Assembly: GCF_033096445.1 (NCBI RefSeq)
Contig: NZ_AP028155.1
Span: forward strand, 3,601,880-3,665,879
Length of the DNA: 64,000 nt
Reading direction: 5' to 3'
Source of the DNA: Butyricimonas faecihominis
GTDB lineage: Bacteria > Bacteroidota > Bacteroidia > Bacteroidales > Marinifilaceae
The position numbers and the translations under genes were made by a program. Shown in pieces: positions 42,913 to 52,166 of the stretch; the stretch's first letter is position 1; each line of letters opens with the position of its first letter. The notes below the pieces were generated by a model. That model was not told where the DNA came from. It was given only the letters and a program-made list of their open reading frames with translations, and made no database searches.

Positions 42913-43851
42913 TTACATGAGGAAGTGATCACTGATCGATTTATGCTCGTAGATGTTGCGGATCGTGTCGGCAAACATGGGAGCGATCGGTAATACTTTA
43001 ATTTTTGAGCAAGGTTGTTTCTGGGGAATGGAATCGGTGAAGATTACTTCCGTCAGTTTTGATTTCTCGATATTTTCGTATGCCTTACCGGAGAGGACTG
43101 CATGGGTGGCCACGGCACGTACGCTGGCAGCACCATTGTCCATAAGCATATCGGCTGCTTTGCAAATTGTTCCGGCCGTATCGATCATGTCGTCAACAAC
43201 GATGATATTTTTGCCCTCTACATCCCCGATCACTTTCATGTCGGCAACTTCATTTGCCCGGATACGGGTTTTGTGGCAGATGATCAACCCTGAATCAAAG
43301 TATTTTGCCCAGGAATTTGCTCTCTTGGCCCCACCGATGTCAGGGGAGGCAATGGCAAAATCACGTAATCCTAAAGATTTGATGTAAGGAATCAACACGG
43401 TAGAACCGTATAGGTGATCCACGGGAACATCGAAGAATCCTTGAATTTGGTCGGCGTGTAAATCCATGGTGATAATTCGGTCTACTCCGGCTGCTTGTAG
43501 CATATTAGCCACTAGTTTTGCCCCGATGGCGACACGCGGTTTATCTTTCCGGTCTTGACGCGCGAACCCGAAATAGGGGATTACGGCGATTACCTTGTAG
43601 GCAGATGCTCTTTTGGCGGCATCGATCATCAAGAGTAATTCCATGAGGTTATCACTGGGCGGGAAGGTTGATTGCACGATAAATACGTGTTCGCCTCTCA
43701 CCGTTTCGTCGAATGAGGTGACGAATTCTCCGTCACTAAATCTCGTAAACGTTTTTTTACCGAGTTCCAGCCCTAGAGAACTAGCAATACTTTCTGCAAT
43801 ATATTGACTATTCTCTCCGGCGAAAACTTTAATTTCGGGAAGATTTGACAT
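42913..43851 (-). CDS. prs: Ribose-phosphate pyrophosphokinase
   Basis: PRPP synthetase, 312 residues: makes 5-phosphoribosyl-1-pyrophosphate from ribose-5-phosphate and ATP for nucleotide, His and Trp synthesis. Motifs: FSDGEFVTSF, PYFGFARQDRKDKPR (ATP site), TMDLHADQIQGFFDVP, and the PRPP loop VVDDMIDTAGTI. The frame extends to 43908, but ATG 43851 gives the standard length. It has its own consensus promoter and a bidirectional terminator. Confidence 0.96.
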   Translation of the reverse strand: MSNLPEIKVFAGENSQYIAESIASSLGLELGKKTFTRFSDGEFVTSFDETVRGEHVFIVQSTFPPSDNLMELLLMIDAAKRASAYKVIAVIPYFGFARQDRKDKPRVAIGAKLVANMLQAAGVDRIITMDLHADQIQGFFDVPVDHLYGSTVLIPYIKSLGLRDFAIASPDIGGAKRANSWAKYFDSGLIICHKTRIRANEVADMKVIGDVEGKNIIVVDDMIDTAGTICKAADMLMDNGAASVRAVATHAVLSGKAYENIEKSKLTEVIFTDSIPQKQPCSKIKVLPIAPMFADTIRNIYEHKSISDHFLM

Positions 43852-43878
43852 ATCTAATTCATTAGTTGAAACACTTGG

Positions 43879-43909
43879 CAAAAGTATGAAATTATTTTGT
43901 TCCACCAAA
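43879..43909 (-). promoter_or_regulatory. Consensus promoter of prs
   Basis: On the minus strand TTTG (43906-43909), exactly 19 nt, then TACTTTTG (43879-43886), 28 nt before the prs ATG. Confidence 0.75.
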
Positions 43910-43924
43910 GGAATTTGGTGGAAC

Positions 43925-44143
43925 AGTTACAAGTTGCAGGTTTGCAGGTTACAAGTTGTAATCGTTGTGTTTTTTACACGAACCGTTTGATCTCTTCGCT
44001 CGAAAATGTTATATTTGTTCCAACAAAGATGTTGTTGAAACAGTTTCAAGTTACAGGTTCGTAGGTTACAAGTTGACTAGCTTGCTGTTCAATGATAAGA
44101 CTGGTTTTCTTAACTTGTAACCTGTAAACTTGCAACTTGTAAC
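43925..44143. repeat. Cluster of AAGTTACAGGTT-type repeats
   Basis: Variants of the unit TTACAAGTTGCAGGTT occur in direct orientation at 43927-43957 and 44045-44076, and inverted at 44111-44143 (CTTGTAACCTGTAAACTTGC). They fill most of the 337-bp gap between prs and the dipeptidase gene, and the inverted copies can fold on each other. No gene is present. Confidence 0.65.
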
Positions 44144-44188
44144 TATGTGTGGTATGTTTATTTTATTAATTAATATATTTTCAAATAG

Positions 44189-45562
44189 ATGGAAGAAATC
44201 AAAAAGTACGTGGAAGAGAACAAGGAACGTTTCCTGAACGAGTTATTCGAGTTGATTCGCATTCCTTCAATCTCTTCATTGTCTGAGCATAAGCCAGATA
44301 TGTATCGTTGTGCCGAACAATGGACGAAAATCATGTTAGCTGCCGGAGCGGACCGGGCAGAAGTATATGAAACAGAGGGTAATCCGGTTGCTTACGGGGA
44401 GAAGATCATTGATCCGGCTCTTCCTACGGTGTTGGTGTACGGGCATATGGACGTGATGCCGGTTGACCCGATCGAGTTGTGGAACACGAAACCTTTCGAG
44501 CCGGTTATTAAAGATGGTAAAATCTGGGCTCGCGGGGCTGACGATGATAAAGGACAGGCTTTCATGCACGCGAAAGCGTTTGAATATTTAATGAAATCCG
44601 GAAAATTGAACTGTAACGTGAAGTTCATGATCGAGGGAGAAGAGGAAATCGGTTCCCCGAGTCTTCCCAAGTTCTGCCGGGATCATAAGGATATGTTGAA
44701 AGCTGATGTGATTCTGGTTTCCGATACCAGTATGATTGGCCGTGATATTCCTTCAATTACCACGGGATTGAGAGGTTTGGCTTACTGGCAGGTTGAAGTT
44801 ACCGGTCCGAACGCTGATTTGCATTCCGGTATTTTCGGGGGAGCGGTGGCGAACCCGATTAACGTGTTGTGTAAGTTGATTGCCGATATGCAAGACGAAA
44901 AGGGACATATCACGATCCCCGGTTTTTATGATGACGTGTTGGAAGTAACTGCCGAGGAACGTGCGAAGATGGCCAAGGCTCCTTTCAATTTAGAAAATTA
45001 CAAGAAGTCTCTAGATATTAAAGAGGTGAAAGGCGAAGAAGGGTTCACGACCAATGAACGTACGGGCATTCGTCCGACATTCGATGTTTGTGGAATCTGG
45101 GGTGGTTACACGGGAGAAGGAGCCAAGACCGTATTGCCTTCTAAAGCATACGCCAAGATTAGCTGCCGTTTGGTTCCGAATCAGAAACACGAGAAGATTG
45201 CGAAATTGTTCAAGGAATATTTCGAGTCGATCGCTCCGGATTACGTGAAGGTGAAAGTGGATTACCTGCATGGCGGACCTTCTTATGTGTGCCCGATAGA
45301 TCTCCCGGCTTATAAGGCTGCCGAGAAAGCATACGAAGAAGTGTATGGAAAACAACCCGTTCCGGTTCGTTCCGGTGGTAGTATTCCAATTATTGCCACT
45401 TTCGAGGAAGTGCTGGGAATCAAGTCAGTACTGATGGGCTTTGGGTTAGGTTCCGATGCTATCCATTCTCCGAACGAGAACTATCCGTTGGAGCAATTCT
45501 TTAACGGAATCACGACAATTCCATTATTCTACAAGTATTTCGGAGAGATTATGAAGAAATAA
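44189..45562 (+). CDS. M20 family dipeptidase
   Basis: Cytosolic zinc metallopeptidase of the CNDP/dipeptidase M20 branch, 457 residues. Metal-site motifs are VYGHMDVMPVDP (His and Asp), ARGADDDKGQ, MIEGEEEIGSPS (catalytic Glu pair) and, near the C-terminus, GSDAIHSPNE with the last His. Residues about 200-330 form the dimerisation insert, including ADLHSGIFGGAVANP. Likely function is cleavage of dipeptides. It is monocistronic and ends with a terminator. Confidence 0.94.
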   Translation: MEEIKKYVEENKERFLNELFELIRIPSISSLSEHKPDMYRCAEQWTKIMLAAGADRAEVYETEGNPVAYGEKIIDPALPTVLVYGHMDVMPVDPIELWNTKPFEPVIKDGKIWARGADDDKGQAFMHAKAFEYLMKSGKLNCNVKFMIEGEEEIGSPSLPKFCRDHKDMLKADVILVSDTSMIGRDIPSITTGLRGLAYWQVEVTGPNADLHSGIFGGAVANPINVLCKLIADMQDEKGHITIPGFYDDVLEVTAEERAKMAKAPFNLENYKKSLDIKEVKGEEGFTTNERTGIRPTFDVCGIWGGYTGEGAKTVLPSKAYAKISCRLVPNQKHEKIAKLFKEYFESIAPDYVKVKVDYLHGGPSYVCPIDLPAYKAAEKAYEEVYGKQPVPVRSGGSIPIIATFEEVLGIKSVLMGFGLGSDAIHSPNENYPLEQFFNGITTIPLFYKYFGEIMKK

Positions 45563-45586
45563 ATTTTGTAGTCTATAATTTAGACT

Positions 45587-45621
45587 CCCCTCATTTTACG
45601 GTCGTAAGGTGAGGGGTGTTT
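45587..45621 (+). terminator. Terminator of dipeptidase gene
   Basis: CCCCTCATTTTACG (45587-45600) pairs with 45604-45617 with two G-T wobbles around a GTC loop, followed by TGTTTT. Confidence 0.75.
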
Positions 45622-45623
45622 TA

Positions 45624-47093
45624 TTATTGTCTGGAATCCATTGTTTGGAATACGTGAAAACGGGTTTTACGTCCTCCGCCTTCGATGGAGAATTGTTCGG
45701 TGTGCTGGGAGCCGTTTCGGGCATTCAGACGTAGTGTGAGGTTATTGGTACCGGCAGATAGGGGCAGTCGGGTGTAGGAAATCGAGTAAGGTAGTGTTTG
45801 CCAGTTGCGGGTATCGGCTTTTTCGGTGAGGCTGTTAGCGATACCGACGGCAAAGCCTAGCCATTCGTTTTGCTTACGGGCAGAGTATTCCAGTCCTTTT
45901 TTGGCGGCTACCCGAAGAAGAGAATTTGAAAATTCCCGTACCATTCGGTCCCGTAAGGTTTTGAATGCAATTTCATTGATATTTTCGGCAAGTTCCAACG
46001 GGTACGAGTGATTGTCCGTCACGAGAGTTCCCGTGGCATAAAGTGGGGGACGTTCCATGTATTTGGGGAACGCGACACGCAGGGTTTGCAGATCGGCAAT
46101 GCTTTGTTTTTCATCATCACTGTATCCCGAGCCGAAGAAGAAAGGGAAGGTAAGTCCGAGGGATTCGTTGTGGAATACAATCGCTCCGTCTCCTCTTTTT
46201 TGTTTGACAAAATTTATGCTCCATTCTGCCTTTACCGGCCCCATACCGTTTAGCCAGAAAAACACGAGTTGCCCGTCCGTGGGTGTCGGGGAATGGGTGT
46301 ATGTCGTGTTGAATTCTTTCTCGTATTGTTTTAATTCAGCTGTAAAACCACAATTATAGGCGGTACGCATCAAGTCCTGTTTTAGTTGTTCCGGGGTTTT
46401 CACACCGAAGTTTTTAATATAGTCGGACTGGTAGACCTCGTAGGCATTTCGATAGGCGATAAACGCATTGTTGTAATCTCCCGTGGCATCGTAGATCAGG
46501 CCCATTAGTAGATGAGCGAAAGCATCTCGTTGATACCGGTTCTTGTTATCGGGATACTTGTCGTTTAGCTGGTTGAGTTTGATGTTGATTTTACGAACCT
46601 CGACCAAGGCGCCTTCCATGTCATTCAGATCAATGTAGTTCAAGGCCTTGTAGAAGTTAATCATGATGACCTCGAAATCTTCCGGTCGGTAGGGGCGTGC
46701 TTCCGGGTTGGTCACCAATGCCGCGGCTTCAGCCCCGACATTACTGTGATACTCGTCAATCAGGTTCTCGGCGGTCTCGAAGTATTGATTGCTGTTGGTG
46801 GGATTGCCGAGCATGAATTCCACGTATCCTTTGTTGAGATAATAGAGGATGCGGTTTTTACCCGTGGCTTGTTTTTTATCTTTATCTAGGAGTTTGTTTG
46901 CTTTCTCGAAGTTTCCCGTGTTGACGGCTGCTTGGAAATCTGCCGTTCGCTGGTACCAAGTGGCGCATCCGGAGAAAAGAAAAACGAGAAGAAGTCCTAG
47001 GAGTTTATAAGGTTTATAAAGTTTATAAGGTCCATAAGGTTTATGAATCCCGATTTTATTTCTTTTAAAGTATGGATAATGAATATTTATCAT
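45624..47093 (-). CDS. TPR-like lipoprotein of COG3014 type
   Basis: Lipoprotein of 489 residues. A hydrophobic stretch and lipobox (LLLVFLFSGC, Cys about residue 43) follow an unusual 30-residue N-terminal extension (HKPYGPYKLYKPYKL) encoded by a DNA repeat. The mature part has helical repeats (YYLNKGYVEFMLGN, RDAFAHLLMGLIYDATGDYNNAFIAYRNA) and a C-terminal beta-rich domain, as in COG3014 proteins often found beside LpoB-like genes. It is next to an LpoB-like gene in the same direction (65-bp gap), so a role in cell-envelope or penicillin-binding-protein control is plausible. Confidence 0.82.
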   Translation of the reverse strand: MINIHYPYFKRNKIGIHKPYGPYKLYKPYKLLGLLLVFLFSGCATWYQRTADFQAAVNTGNFEKANKLLDKDKKQATGKNRILYYLNKGYVEFMLGNPTNSNQYFETAENLIDEYHSNVGAEAAALVTNPEARPYRPEDFEVIMINFYKALNYIDLNDMEGALVEVRKINIKLNQLNDKYPDNKNRYQRDAFAHLLMGLIYDATGDYNNAFIAYRNAYEVYQSDYIKNFGVKTPEQLKQDLMRTAYNCGFTAELKQYEKEFNTTYTHSPTPTDGQLVFFWLNGMGPVKAEWSINFVKQKRGDGAIVFHNESLGLTFPFFFGSGYSDDEKQSIADLQTLRVAFPKYMERPPLYATGTLVTDNHSYPLELAENINEIAFKTLRDRMVREFSNSLLRVAAKKGLEYSARKQNEWLGFAVGIANSLTEKADTRNWQTLPYSISYTRLPLSAGTNNLTLRLNARNGSQHTEQFSIEGGGRKTRFHVFQTMDSRQ

Positions 47094-47157
47094 TTCTTTT
47101 TAAAATCTTAAACTTTTGGGGAAGTTACTTTATAAACCTTATAAACTTTACAAACTG
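46995..47157. repeat. TTTATAAGG-type short repeats inside and upstream of lipoprotein gene
   Basis: ACCTTATAAACTTTATAAACC-like units occur tandemly at about 47003-47044, within the start of the lipoprotein gene, and again at about 47128-47156, between that gene and the LpoB-like gene. Each unit is itself partly palindromic. Confidence 0.6.
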
Positions 47158-47158
47158 A

Positions 47159-47755
47159 TTAAAGTACCCGGTCGCTGATTTGTTTCTTGATCTTCTTGTC
47201 ACCCATCCAGACAACCTCGTTGGTCTCGATGTTCGTGAGTTGAAGGTCGATCTGGTAAGTCACGACTTTTTGTTTCTTGTACGAGTCAACGATGCTGTTG
47301 ATTGTCCCTTGCAAGATGAAATCGGCACCCAGTTCTTTTCCCCACTTTTTGGTGGTTTCCGGTGACGCGTAATCTTGTTGCTCGGCTCTTTCTTTTCGAA
47401 GTTCATTCCGCTTCTCTCCGGCAACAACCAAACGGATGTTACCATCTCGGATAATTGCTTTTTCCACGTCCTTAATGAAGGTTTCCGAGTTAATATGCTC
47501 GTGACTTTTGTTCTCCACGAGGCCGACTACCACCACGGGGCGTTTGTCGTTTGCTTTCAAGTATCTTGGAATCCAAGCTGAGGTAAGCAGGTCGCCGATC
47601 ATTTCTTCGGAAACAAGCCGTGAGTCACTATCATTCCAACGTCCGCTAAGGTCGATGGTTTCATTCGGGTCTACCCGGGTGATTTTCCGGTTAGCACATC
47701 CGTTAATTAAAGCAATGGTCAACACAACAAGTGTTCCGATAAATATTCTTCTCAT
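47159..47755 (-). CDS. LpoB-like penicillin-binding protein activator lipoprotein
   Basis: Outer-membrane lipoprotein of 198 residues with lipobox ALINGC (Cys about 19). The body matches the LpoB family (DLSGRWNDSDSRLVSEEMI, VVVVGLVENKSHEHI, LGADFILQGTINSIVD, a late DLQLTNIETNEVVWMG). In E. coli LpoB activates PBP1b; in Bacteroidales the partner is unverified. An ATG 27 nt upstream (47782) is also possible. It precedes the COG3014-type gene, a pairing seen in other bacteria. Confidence 0.88.
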   Translation of the reverse strand: MRRIFIGTLVVLTIALINGCANRKITRVDPNETIDLSGRWNDSDSRLVSEEMIGDLLTSAWIPRYLKANDKRPVVVVGLVENKSHEHINSETFIKDVEKAIIRDGNIRLVVAGEKRNELRKERAEQQDYASPETTKKWGKELGADFILQGTINSIVDSYKKQKVVTYQIDLQLTNIETNEVVWMGDKKIKKQISDRVL

Positions 47756-47865
47756 ATTCCGTTGTTTTAGGTTTCTATTCAATTTCCACGATCACATTTT
47801 GTGTTCTTGTAAAAGTTTATAACAATAATTCTACCAAATATACGTATTGCGCAGTTTTATGGATG

Positions 47866-48732
47866 TTAATTAGATTTAAAATTGATGAGACGCCCGATCA
47901 TTATGCCGGAATGTGACGTGATTCGTTGCAAATAATCGGGGAGTGTTTCTGTCGTGACGGACACTTTTTTGTCGGAAACCGAGGCGTGGAGCAGGTATAT
48001 TTGCCCCTCATTTTCAATGGCAATGCCCACGTGGGCTGTGTCGAGTCCTTTTTTCTTCGTGGTGATCAGTATAATATCCCCGGTTTTGATTTGTCCCGCA
48101 AAAGGGAGTACTTTTTCTTTCGGGATATAGTAATATGTCCTGCCGTTAATAGTCTTTTCAATATCAATTATTTTTGTAACGAGGGTGGAATCCTGTATTA
48201 GTGCCGGGTACTTTTTCCAGTTTTGGGAGATGAAGGATACTTTGTTGGGGAAGGGGATACCTCCTTTTTCTTTCGTGATGTCTTCCAGAAGGTTCAGGCA
48301 GGTCATCTCGTATAACCAGTCGGAAGAGTAATGCAGGCGTGACGTGTAGTCAACGATCTTCCCGTTCCGGTACCGAATCTCTTGTAAATTCTTTTGGAAT
48401 TGGGGAATACTTTGTTCTTCGTATTTATCTAGGCGTGCCAAGGCAATGACATTATCGACGAAAGTCACGCAGTCAAATTCTCGCAGGTTGACAACCAGCT
48501 TCTCTTGGGGATTGATGTCCAACGTCCCTCCCACGTAAGGCGTTTCGAGAAAATAGCGTCCGATGGCGACAACTTTTTCGTTGATCGGGAGTTTAGCTAT
48601 TTCCTTTTTATTGGCGTATTCAAAGAAATGTTTTAGCAAAGTTTGATCTTTCCGGTACACGGAATCGGCGGGAGAGCAAGCGAAAGCCCCGAATGAAAAG
48701 GTGATCAGGAATAGAATGACTAAATTCTTCAT
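47866..48732 (-). CDS. DUF1460 amidase-like exported protein
   Basis: Secreted or lipid-anchored enzyme of 288 residues, signal peptide about residues 1-19 (SFGAFAC). DUF1460 proteins have an NlpC/P60-like fold and are thought to be N-acetylmuramoyl-L-alanine amidases. Candidate catalytic Cys in REFDCVTFVDN and His in GLDTAHVGIAIE; HYSSDWLYEM and IPYIP-like strands fit the family. The frame runs on to 48786, but ATG 48732 gives a proper signal peptide. Confidence 0.88.
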   Translation of the reverse strand: MKNLVILFLITFSFGAFACSPADSVYRKDQTLLKHFFEYANKKEIAKLPINEKVVAIGRYFLETPYVGGTLDINPQEKLVVNLREFDCVTFVDNVIALARLDKYEEQSIPQFQKNLQEIRYRNGKIVDYTSRLHYSSDWLYEMTCLNLLEDITKEKGGIPFPNKVSFISQNWKKYPALIQDSTLVTKIIDIEKTINGRTYYYIPKEKVLPFAGQIKTGDIILITTKKKGLDTAHVGIAIENEGQIYLLHASVSDKKVSVTTETLPDYLQRITSHSGIMIGRLINFKSN

Positions 48733-48809
48733 AGCAACCGGTGTTTGAGAATAAAAAATGAGGAGTCGTGTGACCGACATCCTCATCTCTCTTGTGTTGT
48801 GTTTATATA

Positions 48810-49832
48810 TTATTTGCCTGCGGCCGAAAACTGTTCAAGGAAACGGATGTCGTTTTCGAAAAAGAGACGTATATCCTTGATGCCGTATTTTAGCATGGTG
48901 ATACGCTCGATACCCATACCGAGTGCGAACCCGGTATATTTTTCCTTGTCTATACCATTTAATTCCAAAACATTGGGGTCAACCATTCCACACCCGAGGA
49001 TTTCCAACCATCCGGTTCCTTTACAAACATTGCAACCTTTTCCGTGACATAGTGTACACGATACGTCCATTTCTGCCGATGGTTCCGTGAAGGGGAAGTA
49101 TGACGGACGAAGACGAATTTGCGTGTCCGGTCCGAATAGTTCTTTCGCGAAATAGGTCAAGGTTTGCTTTAAGTCGGCGAAGGAAACGTTCTCGTCGATG
49201 TAAAGAGCTTCGATTTGGTGGAAGATGCAATGTGCCCGGGCCGAAATAGCCTCGTTACGGAATACTCTTCCGGGAGTAACTAGCCGAATCGGGGGACGAT
49301 GAGCCTCCATGTCTCGCACTTGCACGGATGAGGTATGCGTGTGTAGCACGATGTCCGGGTTCTTACTGATAAAGAATGTATCCTGCATATCACGTGCCGG
49401 GTGTTCTTCCGGGAAGTTCAATGCGGAGAAGTTATGCCAGTCGTCCTCGATTTCCGGTCCCTCGGAAATGGTGAATCCAAGTTTATTGAAGATGGCCAGA
49501 ATCTCGTTTTTCACGATAGCTAACGGGTGACGGGTTCCTAGTTTTAAAGGATCTCCCGGCATCGTCAAGTCAATACCGCTTAAATCTTCTTCCGCGTTAG
49601 AAAGTAACTCTTTCAACTCGTTGATTTTTGCCAGAGCCGTGTTCTTCAATTCATTTAATTCCTGTCCCATGGCTTTTTTCTGATCCGCGGGAACGGTTTT
49701 AAAATCATCAAAGAGAGCAGCGATTGTTCCTTTCTTGCTTAAATGCTTGATTCTGAACTGTTCTACTTCTTCTAGGCTCTTCGCCTGAAAACCGGCTATT
49801 TCAGCACTGAGTTGTTTAATCTTGTCTAACAT
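48810..49832 (-). CDS. pheS: Phenylalanyl-tRNA synthetase alpha subunit
   Basis: Catalytic alpha subunit of the alpha2beta2 enzyme that charges tRNA-Phe, 340 residues. An N-terminal coiled coil (residues 1-85) is followed by the class II core: MQDTFFISKNP, HTHTSSVQVRDME, PGRVFRNEAISARAHCIFHQ (motif 2) and GFALGMGIERITMLKYG (motif 3). A four-Cys insert (CTLCHGKGCNVCKGTGW) is likely a Zn site and is usual in many non-enterobacterial PheS. No pheT is adjacent in this window. Confidence 0.97.
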   Translation of the reverse strand: MLDKIKQLSAEIAGFQAKSLEEVEQFRIKHLSKKGTIAALFDDFKTVPADQKKAMGQELNELKNTALAKINELKELLSNAEEDLSGIDLTMPGDPLKLGTRHPLAIVKNEILAIFNKLGFTISEGPEIEDDWHNFSALNFPEEHPARDMQDTFFISKNPDIVLHTHTSSVQVRDMEAHRPPIRLVTPGRVFRNEAISARAHCIFHQIEALYIDENVSFADLKQTLTYFAKELFGPDTQIRLRPSYFPFTEPSAEMDVSCTLCHGKGCNVCKGTGWLEILGCGMVDPNVLELNGIDKEKYTGFALGMGIERITMLKYGIKDIRLFFENDIRFLEQFSAAGK

Positions 49833-49906
49833 CTTCTCAAAATTTGAAATCTTTGGTGGACAAAGTTAATAAAAAAGTCTCATACATTTCAATTCTTTTG
49901 AGAACT

Positions 49907-50848
49907 TCATTTTTCATCCCAAATATTTTTCATCGTGTACGGTCCGTCGGGGAAAATCCAAGCCGAGCCGTCGGTCATCCGGGTGTGTGAGTCGAGGGTG
50001 GCAATTTTGGTCATATCCTCTGGCGAAATGTTGATGTCCAGTGATTTAATGTTTTCTTTGATTCGTTCCGGGTGAACTGATTTTGGGATAATCACGATTC
50101 CTCGTTGTACCCCCCAAGCAATGATAATTTGTGCCGGAGTGCAATTATATTTTTTTGCCAAATCGATAATAATCGGTTCATTGGTCAGGCCGGGTTTGTT
50201 TTTGATGGGCAAATTACGTCCAAGAGGGGAATAAGCCGTCAAGTAAATCCCTTCAGACTGACAGAATCGAAATAATTCATTTTGTTGCAAGTAAGGATGC
50301 ATTTCTACTTGATTCATTTCGGGCTTGTTTTTCGCCACGGCGATCAGTTCTTTTAATTTCGGGATGCTGAAATTCGAGACCCCGATATGTCTGCACAGTC
50401 CTTTTGCCTGCATTTGTTCCATCGCTTTCCAAGTCTCCGTGAGGGGACATTCTTCGAGGGAAAGTAAATCGGATGCTTGTCGCGGGTATTCAATGTCGTG
50501 TTTCAGTGCTATCGGCCAGTGAATCAGGTACAGGTCCAAGTAGTCCAGCCGGAGATCGTGCAAAGTCTTTCGAAGAGCCTCTTCCACGTGTTCTGGGGCG
50601 TGGTTATTATTCCATAATTTGGATGTGATGAAAAGTTCTTCCCGTTTCACGAGTCCGGACGTGAATGTTTCTTGCAGGGCAGCCCCGATGATTTCTTCAT
50701 TTTTATAATAGGCGGCACAGTCAATCAACCTGTACCCGTCTTTCAGCGCACTAATGATGGCGTCATGTAGTTCGTTTGCCTTGGATTGATAGGTTCCTAA
50801 CCCGAAGAGGGGCATTGGGTCCCCGTTTCTAAATGTAATTGTTTTCAT
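49907..50848 (-). CDS. Aldo/keto reductase
   Basis: NAD(P)H-dependent oxidoreductase with a TIM-barrel fold, 313 residues. The catalytic tetrad is visible: Asp in YRLIDCAAYY with its Tyr, Lys in FITSKLW, and His in LYLIHWPI. IGVSNFSIPKLKEL and IPKSVHPERIKENIKSLD are the family cofactor motifs. The substrate is unknown. It is 74 bp from pheS and 52 bp from the VanZ-like gene, all in the same direction. Confidence 0.94.
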   Translation of the reverse strand: MKTITFRNGDPMPLFGLGTYQSKANELHDAIISALKDGYRLIDCAAYYKNEEIIGAALQETFTSGLVKREELFITSKLWNNNHAPEHVEEALRKTLHDLRLDYLDLYLIHWPIALKHDIEYPRQASDLLSLEECPLTETWKAMEQMQAKGLCRHIGVSNFSIPKLKELIAVAKNKPEMNQVEMHPYLQQNELFRFCQSEGIYLTAYSPLGRNLPIKNKPGLTNEPIIIDLAKKYNCTPAQIIIAWGVQRGIVIIPKSVHPERIKENIKSLDINISPEDMTKIATLDSHTRMTDGSAWIFPDGPYTMKNIWDEK

Positions 50849-50900
50849 ATTTATGAATCTTTATATTCCATTTTAGTGAACGAGATTTTCCCCGGAGTGG

Positions 50901-51326
50901 TTATACTTCTTTCCGGCTTTTTAGTTTCTTGTATAGATAATCAACAAGCTTGTCTTTCTGTTTTTTCGCCGTGGGGTATAGCAGGCAACCAGCCACTCCC
51001 CCGAGAACGTCGGCAAACAAGTCCCACCAGTCTCCGCCCCGGTTGAAATATTTGAATTGAAGAACTTCGATAAGTCCCCCGTAGATGAAACTGAACCCGA
51101 TGGCGATCAGGTAGATTTTTCGTAGAGACAATCGAGTCTGATAGCGGAGTTCGCTGCACAGGAATATCGACATGATAAAGAACATTCCGAAATGTACCAC
51201 CTTGTCAAGGTGGGGGATGTTTAATTTCGGATCAGGAATCGAGTCGGATGGAATAGCGCATAAGAAAAAGATTACTCCTGCCCAGATGATATTCCTCCAT
51301 AATAAGGAGTATTTGCGTGGTATCAT
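50901..51326 (-). CDS. VanZ-like family membrane protein
   Basis: Small inner-membrane protein of 141 residues with four hydrophobic segments. The arrangement LDKVVHFGMFFIM, then IYGGLIEVLQFKYFNRGGDWWDLFADVLGGVAG is the VanZ family core. Function is unknown for most members; the founding protein affects teicoplanin resistance. It lies 1 bp from the PPIase gene, so the two are cotranscribed. Confidence 0.9.
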   Translation of the reverse strand: MIPRKYSLLWRNIIWAGVIFFLCAIPSDSIPDPKLNIPHLDKVVHFGMFFIMSIFLCSELRYQTRLSLRKIYLIAIGFSFIYGGLIEVLQFKYFNRGGDWWDLFADVLGGVAGCLLYPTAKKQKDKLVDYLYKKLKSRKEV

Positions 51327-51327
51327 G

Positions 51328-52152
51328 TTATTTTATTATTTTTACACTGATTATTCTGACGTCTTTGAACGGGCGGTCTTGCCTGTCCGTGGGAAGAGCG
51401 GCAATTTTATCCAGTACATCGAAACCTTCGATCAGTTCTCCGAAAACCGTGTACTCTTTATCCAAATGGTGGACCCCGCCTATCGTGGTATATGCCTTTC
51501 TTTTTTCATCATCCATGTAGAGCTTGTCCGTGTTGTTTTCCCATTCGAAATTGATGTCTGATTTGATCTTTTCCGCGATAGCCCGGAATTCAGGTACTTT
51601 CTTTTGAGCCCTCAAGGTGTCAAGAATGGCTTTTTTCTCCGGGGTATAATATTTTTTCTGGATGGCTCTTTTAATGGGGACGTTTATTGATTTCTCGATT
51701 TTGTCCAGTTCTTCCGGCGTGTATTTCTTACCGACCACGAAATAGAATTGGGCGATATCCGATTCTTTGAAGACATTTACCCGGTCCGGTTGGCGGGGTG
51801 CGGCTAAGGCTCCTTTTTTGTGATAATGGTGTGGTTTGATTTCCGCGTCAATCGTGACCCCTTTACCGTAGCCGATAGCTTGTCCGGCTATGGCATTTCG
51901 ACTGTCGGAAGAGCCTCCCTGTACCACGAAGTTTTTAACGACACGGTAGAACAATGTCCCGTTGTAGTGGCCGGATTTTGCCAGCCGGATAAAGTTATCC
52001 CGGTGTAAGGGGGTGTCGTTGTATAGTTTTGCTTTTAAGTTTCCCATATTTGTTTCGATTAAAACAACAGGCTCTTTCTCCTGACTTTTCGAGGTCAAGG
52101 GGAGTAGGGTGAGCGTTAGGGATAAAAGTGAGAGCGTTAAAAGTTTATACAT
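51328..52152 (-). CDS. Cyclophilin-type peptidyl-prolyl isomerase
   Basis: Exported protein-folding helper of 274 residues, signal peptide about residues 1-20 (LTLLPLTSKSQ). Cyclophilin motifs are GNLKAKLYNDTPLHRDNFIRL trimmed, HYNGTLFYRVVKNFVVQGG, FYFVVGKKYT, and HLDKEYTVFGELIEGFDVLDKI near the end. A 70-residue insert (about 150-220) between core strands is typical of Bacteroidetes homologues. The frame extends to 52350 but that region is the antisense of the permease gene; ATG 52152 is correct. Confidence 0.93.
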   Translation of the reverse strand: MYKLLTLSLLSLTLTLLPLTSKSQEKEPVVLIETNMGNLKAKLYNDTPLHRDNFIRLAKSGHYNGTLFYRVVKNFVVQGGSSDSRNAIAGQAIGYGKGVTIDAEIKPHHYHKKGALAAPRQPDRVNVFKESDIAQFYFVVGKKYTPEELDKIEKSINVPIKRAIQKKYYTPEKKAILDTLRAQKKVPEFRAIAEKIKSDINFEWENNTDKLYMDDEKRKAYTTIGGVHHLDKEYTVFGELIEGFDVLDKIAALPTDRQDRPFKDVRIISVKIIK

Positions 52153-52166
52153 AGCGTGATCCTTAT

